This document shows, piece by piece, positions 1-10,018 of a DNA stretch of 64,000 nt; the first letter of the stretch is position 1, and every line of letters begins with the position of its first letter. Position numbers and translations under genes: made by a program. This stretch comes from Vibrio nigripulchritudo ATCC 27043 (GTDB taxonomy: Bacteria > Pseudomonadota > Gammaproteobacteria > Enterobacterales > Vibrionaceae): positions 16,591-80,590 of the forward strand of contig NZ_AFWJ01000035.1 in assembly GCF_000222685.1 (NCBI RefSeq), given 5' to 3'. The notes beneath the pieces were generated by a model. It did no database searches and was not told where the DNA came from. It was given only the letters and a program-made list of their open reading frames with translations.

Positions 1-47
1 AAAGGTGATTGTTTTTTCAACATACGTCACAAAAAAACGGTTTTGCC

Positions 48-78
48 CCCTTGGGTTATCGGATTGTACGCCCTATAT
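48..78 (+). promoter_or_regulatory. putative sigma-32 (heat-shock) promoter of groES-groEL
   Basis: A CCCTTGGG element at 48-55 and CCCTATAT at 71-78, 15 bases apart, resemble the sigma-32 elements (CTTGAA and CCCCATNT). They lie about 70 bases before groES, which is where a heat-shock promoter is expected. The -35 match is imperfect. No CIRCE inverted repeat is visible. Confidence 0.55.
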
Positions 79-146
79 AAGATCCACAAGCCGTTTTACG
101 GCATTTCTTACATCAAATGGAAACATCTAATCAGGAGAGACGACCG

Positions 147-437
147 ATGAATATTCGTCCTTTACATGACCGAGTTATCGTTGAACGCCAAGAAGTTGAA
201 TCTAAATCTGCAGGCGGCATCGTTCTAACTGGTTCTGCTGCGGAAAAATCTACTCGTGGTACGATTCTGGCTGTTGGCAAGGGCCGCATCCTAGAAAACG
301 GTACTGTTCAACCGCTGGACGTAAAAGTTGGTGATACAGTAATTTTTGCTGAGGGCTACGGCACTAAATCTGAAAAGATTGATGGCAAAGAAGTTCTGAT
401 CATGTCTGAAAATGACATCATGGCAATCGTTGAGTAA
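147..437 (+). CDS. groES: co-chaperonin GroES (Hsp10)
   Basis: GroES forms the heptameric lid that closes the GroEL cage during ATP-driven protein folding in the cytosol. The 96-residue product has the family start [10 protein letters not shown], the [13 protein letters not shown] mobile loop (about residues 23-35) that docks on GroEL, and the usual C-terminal strand. An in-frame ATG 30 bases upstream (117) was rejected: the AGGAGAGA ribosome site at about 131-138 lies just before 147, and the extra ten residues ([10 protein letters not shown]) look like translated leader. groEL follows after 58 bases, so the pair is a two-gene operon. Confidence 0.97.
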   Translation: MNIRPLHDRVIVERQEVESKSAGGIVLTGSAAEKSTRGTILAVGKGRILENGTVQPLDVKVGDTVIFAEGYGTKSEKIDGKEVLIMSENDIMAIVE

Positions 438-468
438 TTTTTACTCTGATTCTAAAACGACAGATTAA

Positions 469-2142
<1,674 letters not shown>

Positions 2143-2166
2143 GCCTCCTCCATTCTGGAAACTAAG

Positions 2167-2191
2167 AGCCTCGCAATTGCGAGGCTTTTTT
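2167..2191 (+). terminator. Rho-independent terminator of groES-groEL
   Basis: AGCCTCGC and GCGAGGCT form a perfect 8-base-pair stem around an AATT loop, followed directly by a run of T. It lies 25 bases after the groEL stop codon. Confidence 0.93.
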
Positions 2192-2360
2192 ATGTTTATC
2201 AGACAGATGAGACTATTCATTTGTTTTATTGATTTTATATATTTCAGATAAACCCTCTATCATTTAATAACTCTTCGCTAATCTAGGCTAAAAAATCGCT
2301 GTATGTCGCATATTGTTCTGGTATGTTAGGGACATAAAAATAAACAGCTAGGTTAACTCG

Positions 2361-3812
2361 GTGAGCCATAATCACTCATTTCCCATTAAGCGCTCTTTGC
2401 TAGGCGTGACGGCTTTGTTTGGCTTGTTTCTGCTTCTCTTAGTGGTGGATGCTCTTAACGAAGCATCTGAAGAGTTTGCAGCAGAGAAAAAGCACGTTTC
2501 AGCGACGTTGAAGGAGTTGTCTAATACGCTACGGGCAGTGGAATATGAAATGACATCCCTGTCTCAGTTCAATTTGCCTCAGTACCCCGCCTCTCTGAAG
2601 TCTTCGATAAAAGACACCACCTGTTCATTGGGAGGAGAACCGGAAGCGGGCATCCATTCTGATTTCATCATTGCAGGCATTGTTGATATGTGTGATGAGC
2701 GAACCTCGCTGTATCAAGATGCGCATTTCTGGTTGCCCAGCGCTCACGTGATGTCTTATCTGGTTAACACGCACGGTGCGATTTCTTCGTTCTATTTCAT
2801 TTCTAAAGATCAGTTCATCATTTCATCGCCTTCTGAGCTGGCACGAAACATCACCAGCAATACATTTGATGAAGTACTGAAATACCGGCCATTCTGGCGC
2901 AATACCATGAAATATGGATTGGCGAATAACAGTCGTAATATCGCTTTTACGGGTGAGTATCGTGACCTGTTTACCGGGAAGTCAGTGGTGACTCTGAGCG
3001 CAGCCGTTTATAAAAATGGTGGGCTGGCTGGGGTTCTGGCAATGGATGTTTTTGCGGATCAGATTAAGCGAGATTTGGATAGAGAATACGAAATAAGCCC
3101 GTATGCTGGGGAAAATCGTAGCAGCCTTTTATCCTACAAAAAGTCTGGTTCCATCAACGATTCCTCTCAAAATACACGCCTGCACTTAAACATTGATCAA
3201 ACCTGGCAACAGCACATCTACCACCTGTGGAGGTGCAAGCATTACTGGCTGGTGACTTGGTTTGTCTCTTACCTCTTTGTGGTTACGCTGCTAGTCAGTA
3301 AAAACTGGTCTTTGATTCAGGATTACGAAGATAAGCGAATTCATATTGATGACGATTCTGGCTTACTGAACATCAAAGGCTTAGAAGCCAGATTGAGCGA
3401 GCTAAGGGAGCTGCCCTACCTAATTGTGGCAGCCTACACTGTAAAAGATACGCAATACCTGTCTGAAGAATCCGTTATCCAGGTCAAAACGCATGTGCAA
3501 GGCATCGTCAGCGAGAGGCTGCGTTCATTCGATATTATGGCGGCGTCTGGTGATGGTGAGTGGATTTTGCTTATGCCTTGTGAATCAATGGAGCAGGGGA
3601 ACCACTTACTCAGCCAATTAGAAATGGAAGTGGCATTAACGCCTTACCGCTTACCGGAAGGTATCACTCAGGATTGTGAGTTGGACGGGCACTTCGATAT
3701 TCTTCCCGTCCATAAGTTTGATGGTTATCTGCATTTGTGGCGCAGTGTGAAAACACGCTTTATTGCTCAGTGTGCTGAAACCAAAGAGATCATTCAGGTT
3801 GTCAGCCATTAG
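2361..3812 (+). CDS. membrane sensor protein: Cache-like periplasmic domain with degenerate GGDEF domain
   Basis: The 483-residue protein has a transmembrane segment at about residues 12-30, a periplasmic region of about 260 residues, a second transmembrane segment at about 295-313 and a cytoplasmic tail. The external part resembles Cache domains: it has an FYFISKDQFIISSP segment and the late LSAAVYKNGGLAGVLAMDVF strand pair. The tail begins DDDSGLLNIKGLEARL, like the start of a GGDEF domain (D-LTGLLNRRGFE), but where GGDEF should be there is SGDGEWILLM, and no EAL domain follows. I infer a receptor-type protein that no longer makes c-di-GMP. The start is GTG with only a weak AGG upstream. 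It is transcribed alone between groEL and the minus-strand mgtC-like gene. The ligand is unknown. Confidence 0.7.
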   Translation: MSHNHSFPIKRSLLGVTALFGLFLLLLVVDALNEASEEFAAEKKHVSATLKELSNTLRAVEYEMTSLSQFNLPQYPASLKSSIKDTTCSLGGEPEAGIHSDFIIAGIVDMCDERTSLYQDAHFWLPSAHVMSYLVNTHGAISSFYFISKDQFIISSPSELARNITSNTFDEVLKYRPFWRNTMKYGLANNSRNIAFTGEYRDLFTGKSVVTLSAAVYKNGGLAGVLAMDVFADQIKRDLDREYEISPYAGENRSSLLSYKKSGSINDSSQNTRLHLNIDQTWQQHIYHLWRCKHYWLVTWFVSYLFVVTLLVSKNWSLIQDYEDKRIHIDDDSGLLNIKGLEARLSELRELPYLIVAAYTVKDTQYLSEESVIQVKTHVQGIVSERLRSFDIMAASGDGEWILLMPCESMEQGNHLLSQLEMEVALTPYRLPEGITQDCELDGHFDILPVHKFDGYLHLWRSVKTRFIAQCAETKEIIQVVSH

Positions 3813-3823
3813 AACTGGCTTGC

Positions 3824-4306
3824 CTATCCTCGTTTATTGCGTCTGCCAATGGACTGGTGGACACCCCGCCTTAAACCCATAAAGCTGCTTTCCAGCTTAT
3901 CGACCCCAAGTAGCACAGAAAGAGTCAGCAAGGTCACCATGATTGCCTGCTGTCCAAAGCCTAACCCTGTCATTAAACCTAGCGCCGCCAATACCCAAAT
4001 GATCGCCGCCGAGGTTACGCCGTGTATCTTGCCGTCCAGTGTCATCATCACGCCAGCACCAAGAAATCCTACTCCAGTTATGATCTGACCAAGCACTCGA
4101 GCCTGATCCAAACTGTTTGGAGAAAGGTGCACTGCCAGCGACATGAAAAAATAGGTTCCGGAAATGATCAGGATGGATGTTCGTATTCCAACGGGCTTTC
4201 CACGAGTTTGGCGTTCAATCCCAATCAGCGAACCACAGATTGCGCAGCAAAGAAGCCCCCACCAGGAAAAAGGTCCCAAGTCTAACCATTTTGATAATTC
4301 TGTCAT
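3824..4306 (-). CDS. MgtC/SapB family inner-membrane protein
   Basis: The 160-residue product is mostly hydrophobic and carries the family signature LIGIERQTRGKPVGIRTSIL near residues 28-47, followed by GVGFLGAGVMM and further transmembrane segments. It corresponds to the membrane part of MgtC/SapB proteins, which affect F-type ATP synthase activity, magnesium limitation and acid survival in some pathogens. It lacks the C-terminal soluble domain of Salmonella MgtC, so it is the short SapB-like type and the physiological role is open. An AGGAG ribosome site lies about 9 bases before the ATG. It converges with the upstream sensor gene, with only 11 bases between stop codons. Confidence 0.85.
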   Translation of the reverse strand: MTELSKWLDLGPFSWWGLLCCAICGSLIGIERQTRGKPVGIRTSILIISGTYFFMSLAVHLSPNSLDQARVLGQIITGVGFLGAGVMMTLDGKIHGVTSAAIIWVLAALGLMTGLGFGQQAIMVTLLTLSVLLGVDKLESSFMGLRRGVHQSIGRRNKRG

Positions 4307-4523
4307 GTAATACGCTCCTCAATAAGGTGCGAATATTAGGTTAAAAAAGGAAGAAGTCACCGTTTCCGTTGATGAAATGTTTTTATGGATTCGACAATAA
4401 ATATTTGCCAGTCAAATGATAGAAAATCTTAATCGAATCAAGGGAAATCCATGTGTTGCTCAACCAATATAACTCGCTTATATTTCGCGCTCCTGTTCCT
4501 TTGAGTCTTTGGAGACTTAACAA

Positions 4524-5087
4524 ATGAAAAAACTGATGTCTGTTGCTGCTGTTACCGCAGCGCTTGTATCGCCGATGACAATGGCTCAAGATTCTGTCGC
4601 GATGTTTTCTACTCTGGACGGTTATAATGCACCGTCGAACGATGCCGTAGGCGGTGTCCGTCTTTCGGTTCTGCATGGAAAAGTGAGCGCGGTAAAAGGG
4701 GTAGATGTATCCGTATTGGGGATGTCGGAAACCGACACCACGACAGGCTTAAACCTAGGTATGTTCTTTGGCGCATCTAAAGTAAACAAAGAGATGAAAG
4801 GTTTGTCTTTAGGTCTGTTTAACTGGAACACTGGCAGTACAAAAGGGGCGAACTTCGGTGTCGTGAACCTGACTAATGATGTAAAAGGCGTTAACGTTAG
4901 TGCTGTGAACTACTCGGAAGGCTTTACTATGGCAGATGTAGGTCTGGTGAGTTTGTCTGAAAAATCCAACATTCAACTTGGTGTATTCAACAAAACCAAG
5001 CAGATCGAAGGTGTGCAGATTGGTTTGATCAACTGTGCGGATAACGGGTTCCTGCCTTGCTTCCCGTTGGTGAACTTCGCTATCTAA
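4524..5087 (+). CDS. small secreted repeat protein (LA_2272-like surface repeats)
   Basis: The 187-residue protein has a clean Sec signal (MKKLMSVAAVTAALVSPMTMA, cut about residue 21). The mature part is built from short repeats of the type G-hydrophobic-N/S-hydrophobic-G, seen in NLGMFFGAS, SLGLFNWN, NFGVVNLTN, NVSAVNYSE and QIGLINCAD, spaced about 18-22 residues apart. This periodic strand pattern resembles the LA_2272 surface-repeat family. The protein ends shortly after ADNGFLPCFPLVNF, which holds two cysteines that could pair. A GGAGAC ribosome site precedes the ATG. The location (periplasm or outer surface) and function are unknown. Confidence 0.6.
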   Translation: MKKLMSVAAVTAALVSPMTMAQDSVAMFSTLDGYNAPSNDAVGGVRLSVLHGKVSAVKGVDVSVLGMSETDTTTGLNLGMFFGASKVNKEMKGLSLGLFNWNTGSTKGANFGVVNLTNDVKGVNVSAVNYSEGFTMADVGLVSLSEKSNIQLGVFNKTKQIEGVQIGLINCADNGFLPCFPLVNFAI

Positions 5088-5101
5088 GTTGAACGCTTTT
5101 C

Positions 5102-5131
5102 AAAGCTCCTGCGCCTGACAGGGGCTTTATT
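5102..5131 (+). terminator. probable terminator after the secreted repeat protein gene
   Basis: AAAGCTCCTG and CAGGGGCTTT pair around a short loop, with one mismatch, followed by ATT. The T run is short, so it is weaker than others here. It overlaps the last codons of the convergent epmB gene. Confidence 0.5.
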
Positions 5132-6149
5132 CCAAATGCAGATCCAGCGGTGTTTTGCTTTTACGCCCGCCAATTTCTCTGGTGAGCTTTGGCACCAGAT
5201 ACCCAGACACTTCCTCTATCAACTTAGACATCAATACTTTCGCTTCCTGATCCGAAACGAAGAAATGCGCCGCGCCCTGCACTTTATCTAACACGTGGAT
5301 GTAGTAGGGAAGCACGCCCGCATTGAACAGAGTTTCGCTCAGTTTGATCAGGGCTTCAGCATTATCGTTGACCCCTTTAAGCAGAACGCTTTGGTTGAGG
5401 AGTATCACCCCAGCCTGTTTCAGTTTGGCAAGGTATGCTGCAAGTTCACCATCGATTTCATTTGCGTGGTTAATGTGCGTCACCATTACTACATTTAAAC
5501 GGCTTCCACGCAGCAGATAACAAAGCTCATCGGTAATACGAGACGGAATCACCACAGGTAACCGGGAGTGGATACGTAGTGTTTTCACGTGTGGGATAGC
5601 TTCAATTCGCGAGACAAGCCATTCCAGTTCGCTGTCTTTCGCCATTAAGGGGTCGCCTCCAGATAAGATCACTTCATTGATTTCATCTCGCTCGGCAATG
5701 TAAGCCAAGTTTTGTTCCCAAACCGATTTGGATCCTTTGTTGTCCTGATAAGGAAAATGACGGCGGAAACAGTATCGGCAGTTGATCGCACAGCCACCCT
5801 TTACGATCATCAATACACGGGATTTGTACTTGTGCAGCAGTCCCGGTTGATCGTTGTCTTGTTCTTCTAAAGGATCCGCGGAATAGCCTTTATGGATTTC
5901 AAACTCTTCCATCAAAGGCAATACCTGCCTGAGCAGAGGATCGTTCGGATTGCCTTTTTCCATGCGATTAACGAAGCTCTGTGGCACTCGCATGGCAAAG
6001 AGTTCACGTGCAGCCAGTCCTTTTTCCCACGGAGTTGGGTCAATTTCAACGGCTTGAAGCAACTTGCGAGGATCGGAGATCGCATTCGCCAATTGTTTGA
6101 GCCAGTTTTGCTCAACAGAAACAGCTTTTCGGGTTATGATGTGCGGCAT
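5127..6149 (-). CDS. epmB: EF-P beta-lysylation protein EpmB (lysine 2,3-aminomutase)
   Basis: EpmB is a radical-SAM, PLP-dependent mutase that converts (S)-alpha-lysine to (R)-beta-lysine, which EpmA then attaches to EF-P. The 340-residue protein shows the radical-SAM cluster motif CAINCRYC (Cys 120, 124, 127), the following FRRHFPY segment, the SAM-binding GGDPL stretch and a C-terminal TREIGGRKSKTP segment that carries the likely PLP lysine. Its start codon lies only 32 bases from that of efp on the other strand, so the two promoters must overlap each other or lie inside the opposite gene. The partner EpmA is encoded at 15034. Confidence 0.96.
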   Translation of the reverse strand: MPHIITRKAVSVEQNWLKQLANAISDPRKLLQAVEIDPTPWEKGLAARELFAMRVPQSFVNRMEKGNPNDPLLRQVLPLMEEFEIHKGYSADPLEEQDNDQPGLLHKYKSRVLMIVKGGCAINCRYCFRRHFPYQDNKGSKSVWEQNLAYIAERDEINEVILSGGDPLMAKDSELEWLVSRIEAIPHVKTLRIHSRLPVVIPSRITDELCYLLRGSRLNVVMVTHINHANEIDGELAAYLAKLKQAGVILLNQSVLLKGVNDNAEALIKLSETLFNAGVLPYYIHVLDKVQGAAHFFVSDQEAKVLMSKLIEEVSGYLVPKLTREIGGRKSKTPLDLHLE

Positions 6150-6181
6150 TAAATTGAACTCGAAGATGGTAAGAGGAAAAA

Positions 6182-6748
6182 ATGGCTACTGTTAGCACGA
6201 ATGAATTTAAAGGCGGTCTTAAAATTATGCTTGATAATGAGCCGTGTGTCATTCTCGAAAACGAGTATGTTAAGCCGGGTAAAGGTCAGGCATTCAACCG
6301 CGTAAAAATCCGTAAGCTGCTTTCTGGTAAAGTTTTAGAAAAGACTTTCAAGTCAGGCGACACTGTTGAAGTAGCAGATGTAATGGACATCGATCTGGAC
6401 TACCTTTACAACGACGGTGAGTTCTACCACTTCATGAACAGCGAGTCATTCGAGCAGATCGCAGCGGATCTGAAAGCCGTTGGCGACAACGCTAAGTGGT
6501 TAGTAGAAAACGACACTTGCATGATCACGCTTTGGAACGGTAACCCAATCGCGGTAACGCCACCAAACTTCGTAGAGCTTGAAGTAACCGAAACCGATCC
6601 AGGTCTGAAAGGCGATACTCAAGGTACGGGTGGTAAGCCAGCAACACTGGTCACTGGTGCTGTAGTTCGTGTTCCTCTGTTCATTGCTATTGGTGAAGTG
6701 ATCAAAGTTGACACTCGTAGCGGCGAATACGTAGGTCGAGTGAAGTAA
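6182..6748 (+). CDS. efp: translation elongation factor P
   Basis: EF-P enters stalled ribosomes and promotes peptide bond formation at polyproline stretches. The 188-residue protein has the standard three-barrel length. The modification site is Lys34 in the loop KPGKGQ, the Lys type that receives beta-lysine from EpmA/EpmB rather than the Arg32 type rhamnosylated by EarP. Both modifying enzymes are in this window, which agrees with the residue. The ribosome site is AAGAGGAA just before the ATG. A terminator follows, so it is monocistronic. I see no epmC hydroxylase gene here. Confidence 0.98.
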   Translation: MATVSTNEFKGGLKIMLDNEPCVILENEYVKPGKGQAFNRVKIRKLLSGKVLEKTFKSGDTVEVADVMDIDLDYLYNDGEFYHFMNSESFEQIAADLKAVGDNAKWLVENDTCMITLWNGNPIAVTPPNFVELEVTETDPGLKGDTQGTGGKPATLVTGAVVRVPLFIAIGEVIKVDTRSGEYVGRVK

Positions 6749-6772
6749 TCAACTTCCGATACAAACTGTTAC

Positions 6773-6800
6773 AAAGCCGCTCCAGTGTGAGCGGCTTTTT
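6773..6800 (+). terminator. Rho-independent terminator of efp
   Basis: AAAGCCGCTC and GAGCGGCTTT form a perfect stem around CAGTGT, with a T run, 25 bases after the efp stop codon. Confidence 0.93.
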
Positions 6801-6918
6801 CATATATTTATCATTTTATTTATAAAATAAACTTAAGTTTATATGCATATAAGATGAGCACCATTAGAATTCGTGGCGATTAGTTGGAACTAATGTCACA
6901 AATAATAAGGGGCTCTCG

Positions 6919-7500
6919 ATGAAATTCTCAACCACCGCACGATCAGTGCTAATGATCGCCACTCTAGGCTTATCGACACAAGCTGCTGCTTTCCAGTCTT
7001 TCGACACCACTACAGGTAAACCTGACGCTCAGGAATGTCGTTACCTGACAGACGCAGGAAAGAACGCATTTGATGCAAACACCGGTAAGCTTTGGGCTTG
7101 CAGTACTCAAGGTTGGGTATTTTTTGAATCTCAAAGTGCTCATAAATGTTTGAATGCATCGAAAGCAGAGCAAGCTAAGTACCCAGCATGGAAGAAAGGG
7201 CGTACTTACGTTGGCGGTAACAAAGTACTGTTCAATAACAAAGTATACCGAGCAAAATGGTGGACCAGAACAGGTACTCCTGCTACGTCAGAAGCATGGA
7301 CATTGGATGTGAAAGACGTTCACCCTAAGACCTGGAATCAGAACCATCAATACAACAGTGGTGAGAATGTCTTGTTCATGGGGCATGTATACGAAGCGAA
7401 CCATTGGAGTAAAGGCAAATTACCACCTGCAAATGTTTCTCAAAATAACCGAAGCAAAGAGTGGCGATACGTTGGTCCATTTGAATGTGCAAATAACTAA
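6919..7500 (+). CDS. secreted protein with two chitin-binding (CBM5/12-like) modules
   Basis: The 193-residue protein has a signal peptide (about residues 1-24, ending STQAAAF). Two aromatic-rich modules follow a short N-terminal region: YPAWKKGRTYVGGNKVLFNN with YRAKWW at about residues 90-130, and TWNQNHQYNSGENVLFM with YEANHW at about 138-183. These match the W-x(n)-Y-x-G-x-x-V-x(n)-Y-x-A-x-x-W pattern of CBM5/12 chitin-binding domains. There is no catalytic domain. Six cysteines could form disulfides. I infer an exported chitin-binding or adhesion protein, in keeping with vibrio growth on chitin. A purine-rich AAGGGG site precedes the ATG, and the gene stands alone with its own terminator. 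Confidence 0.75.
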   Translation: MKFSTTARSVLMIATLGLSTQAAAFQSFDTTTGKPDAQECRYLTDAGKNAFDANTGKLWACSTQGWVFFESQSAHKCLNASKAEQAKYPAWKKGRTYVGGNKVLFNNKVYRAKWWTRTGTPATSEAWTLDVKDVHPKTWNQNHQYNSGENVLFMGHVYEANHWSKGKLPPANVSQNNRSKEWRYVGPFECANN

Positions 7501-7523
7501 CAGAAACTCCAATACCTCTTAAG

Positions 7524-7550
7524 AAAAATGCGCCCTTGTGGCGCATTTTT
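7524..7550 (+). terminator. Rho-independent terminator of the chitin-binding protein gene
   Basis: AAAAATGCGCC and GGCGCATTTTT pair around CTTGT, 23 bases after the stop codon. Confidence 0.92.
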
Positions 7551-7733
7551 ACTTTCCTGATTCCATCTCTATATTTACTTCTAAATATTCGCAAAAACCA
7601 TAAAATAACGCAGATTTATTCGGTTTTTATATTGGTAAATTATCTGTTACATTTTGTTTCGTTGTTAACAAGTCTGTTCACTACTTTGTTTTGCTCGATT
7701 TAACTGTCTTGATAACAACAAACGGAGATAAAC

Positions 7734-9125
7734 ATGCTAGGAGAAAGCCTGAAAGCTGAAGAAAAGCGTAGCGCTATGCGTAAGGGAATCAAAGGTGCAC
7801 TAATCGGCGTTCCCCTGCTGGCATTTGGCTTAACAATCAATAGCTCGGTGTTAATGACCGATGCTGGTTACACATACGTTCACCAGAATAACATCACAGG
7901 TGAACTGGATGTGTTCACTCAACCGGGTATCCATTTTCGGATGCCATTTCTCTCAAAAATTACCAAATACGATCAGGTGATCACTGTGTCGTTTGGTAAC
8001 AACACAGGAGAGGACTTCTACCAAAGGTTGGACCCAGTTCAGGTGCGATTTGCCGATACCTATATTGGTGAAATACCAGTGACCTTCCGATTCAAGCTCA
8101 GCACCGATCCGGAAGCGGCAATCAAAATGCATCGAGAGTTTCGCAATAACAGCAATCTGATAGATGCATTGCTGGTGAAAAATGCCCGAAACGTAACCGT
8201 GATTACGGCGACCCAATATACAGGGGAAGAGTTCTTTCAGGGGGGATTAAACCAGTTCAAATCGAAACTGGGTGATCAGCTTAGAGATGGTATCTACCTG
8301 ACTGAGCGAAAACAGGTCGAAGTTGAGCAGCTTGACTTGGCGCCTGTCGGAATGGAGCAATCGGATGCCAATAAATTGCAACGTACCCAGCAACTGGTCT
8401 GGAAAACCGTTCCGGTAAGGGATGCTAATGGTCAGCCAATCAGGCAAGACAATCCGTTGCAGCAATATGGTATTCAGGTAACACAGGTAACCATTGGTGA
8501 TCCTCAACCGGAAACCCAACTAGACCAATTATTGGCAGACAAAAAGCGTCTGGTCGCAGACAGAATTCGAGCGATTCAGGAACAAGAGACCTCTAAAGCT
8601 CAGGCTGAAACGGAACAGCTGAGAAAAGAGATCCAGCGTACACGTGAAGTTCAGGACGCTCAGCGTCAGAAAGAACTGGCGATCATCTCTCAGCAGAAAG
8701 AGGTCGAGATTGCACGTCAGATTGCCGAACGTGAGATCGTAGAAGTTGAGAAGAAAAAACGTCTGGCAGAAGTGGAAAAAGAGAAAGAACTGGCAATTGC
8801 GGAAGCCAACCTAGCGATTCAAAAAGCCAATTCACTATCTGCGGAGTTTGAAGCTAAGGCGATACTAGAGAAGGGTAATGCGGAAGCTCAAATTCTGAAA
8901 GCGAAGTACGCCGCATTAGGTGCCAACAGAGAAGTGTACCTTGCGGAGCTGAATCGTGATGTGGCCAATGTACTGTACAACAACCTTCAAAACTTCCAGG
9001 TTGAAATGCCTCAGAACTACATTGGTGGCAGCAATGAAAGTGGCTTAACCAGCAATCTGGATGTGATTACAGCATTTGGTGCGTTAGGGATGATGGATAA
9101 GGCTCAACAAGTGACCACTAAATAG
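7734..9125 (+). CDS. SPFH/Band 7 (prohibitin-like) membrane protein
   Basis: The 463-residue protein has one N-terminal transmembrane segment (about residues 19-40), an SPFH domain (about 45-270, with FTQPGIHFRMPF near its start) and a long charged coiled coil (about 270-400) rich in Glu, Lys and Gln, ending in a Gly/Ser-rich tail. This architecture fits prohibitin/flotillin-type proteins that assemble into membrane-bound rings. It is a separate lineage from HflK and HflC, which are also encoded in this window. A CGGAGA ribosome site lies 6 bases before the ATG. It is monocistronic, with a long AT-rich upstream region. The specific partner or client is unknown. Confidence 0.85.
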   Translation: MLGESLKAEEKRSAMRKGIKGALIGVPLLAFGLTINSSVLMTDAGYTYVHQNNITGELDVFTQPGIHFRMPFLSKITKYDQVITVSFGNNTGEDFYQRLDPVQVRFADTYIGEIPVTFRFKLSTDPEAAIKMHREFRNNSNLIDALLVKNARNVTVITATQYTGEEFFQGGLNQFKSKLGDQLRDGIYLTERKQVEVEQLDLAPVGMEQSDANKLQRTQQLVWKTVPVRDANGQPIRQDNPLQQYGIQVTQVTIGDPQPETQLDQLLADKKRLVADRIRAIQEQETSKAQAETEQLRKEIQRTREVQDAQRQKELAIISQQKEVEIARQIAEREIVEVEKKKRLAEVEKEKELAIAEANLAIQKANSLSAEFEAKAILEKGNAEAQILKAKYAALGANREVYLAELNRDVANVLYNNLQNFQVEMPQNYIGGSNESGLTSNLDVITAFGALGMMDKAQQVTTK

Positions 9126-9138
9126 GCTTTTATCTGAC

Positions 9139-9170
9139 AGGTCAGTGCTTTGGCATTGACCTATTTTTTC
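9139..9170 (+). terminator. Rho-independent terminator of the SPFH gene
   Basis: AGGTCAGTGC pairs with GCATTGACCT (one G-T pair) around TTTG, followed by ATTTTTT. Confidence 0.88.
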
Positions 9171-9302
9171 TGTAATCGCCGAATCGTACTGTTAATAAAA
9201 CTAGACGATGCTCTCAGTCTGTCTTCTCTAAAAAGTTCTTCCCGAATACTGTCTCGTTTTCTCGCTATAGTAGTCAGACAATAATGAAAGCAAGGAAGCG
9301 TT

Positions 9303-9983
9303 ATGTCTGAAGACACTCAACTCCCACTCACAGATTTTATCGAGTATCCGGTCTCTGAAATGGTCGACCGGGCTGAGCAGAATTACGAGCTGGTCAAGCG
9401 TCGACATTCCATCCGTCAGTTCTCTGATCGCCCCGTCCCCAAATCCATTATCGAGAATTGTATTCTGGCAGCAGGAAGTGCCCCAAGCGGCGCTAATCAT
9501 CAGCCGTGGCATTTTGTAGCAATCAACAGTCAGGAAACGAAAGCCAAAATTCGCCTTGCGGCAGAGGAATTGGAGCACTCTTTCTATGAAGGCAGAGCAG
9601 GGCAAGAGTGGTTAGATGCCCTTAAACCTTTGGGCACCAACGCCAACAAACCATACTTAGAAAAAGCGCCGTGGCTGATTGCCGTCTTTTCGCAAAAGCG
9701 CGGAGGCATGGACAACGATGACAGTCAGACTAATTATTACGTCCACGAATCCGTTGGCATTGCGACGGGCTTTTTACTTCAGGCTCTGCACAACGCGGGA
9801 TTGGGAACGTTGACCCACACGCCAAAGCCAATGAGTTTCCTGAGTTCAATTTGCGGCAGAGATAACAGCAATGACAGACCTTACATGTTGATTGTTGTGG
9901 GTTACCCTGAGGACGGCGCAACCATTCCAAAACACGCCACACACAAAAAAGCGTTGTCTGAAATATCGACGTTTATTGAATAA
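9303..9983 (+). CDS. nitroreductase-family flavoprotein (iodotyrosine deiodinase-like)
   Basis: The 226-residue protein belongs to the FMN-dependent nitroreductase fold. It has the phosphate-binding RRHSIRQFSDRPVP motif at about residues 33-46, APSGANHQPWHFV at about 60-72, and a late RDNSNDRPYMLIVVGYP segment. The APSGANHQPW loop is the form found in the iodotyrosine deiodinase (IYD) subgroup. Bacterial IYD-like enzymes can dehalogenate halotyrosines, but the native substrate here is not knowable from sequence. The ribosome site AAGGAAG precedes the ATG. It shares a bidirectional terminator with the convergent lipoprotein gene. Confidence 0.85.
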   Translation: MSEDTQLPLTDFIEYPVSEMVDRAEQNYELVKRRHSIRQFSDRPVPKSIIENCILAAGSAPSGANHQPWHFVAINSQETKAKIRLAAEELEHSFYEGRAGQEWLDALKPLGTNANKPYLEKAPWLIAVFSQKRGGMDNDDSQTNYYVHESVGIATGFLLQALHNAGLGTLTHTPKPMSFLSSICGRDNSNDRPYMLIVVGYPEDGATIPKHATHKKALSEISTFIE

Positions 9984-9985
9984 AA

Positions 9986-10017
9986 AAATAGGCCTTCCAG
10001 TTCAGGAAGGCCTATTT
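9986..10017. terminator. bidirectional terminator between the nitroreductase and lipoprotein genes
   Basis: AAATAGGCCTTCC and GGAAGGCCTATTT form a perfect 13-base-pair stem around AGTTCA, with A-rich and T-rich flanks, so it can stop both converging transcripts. Confidence 0.92.
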
Positions 10018-10018
10018 G

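Noticed and set aside
117-146. N-terminal extension of groES from the ATG at 117
   Set aside because: The ribosome site and the conserved [10 protein letters not shown] start favour 147; the ten extra residues are translated leader.
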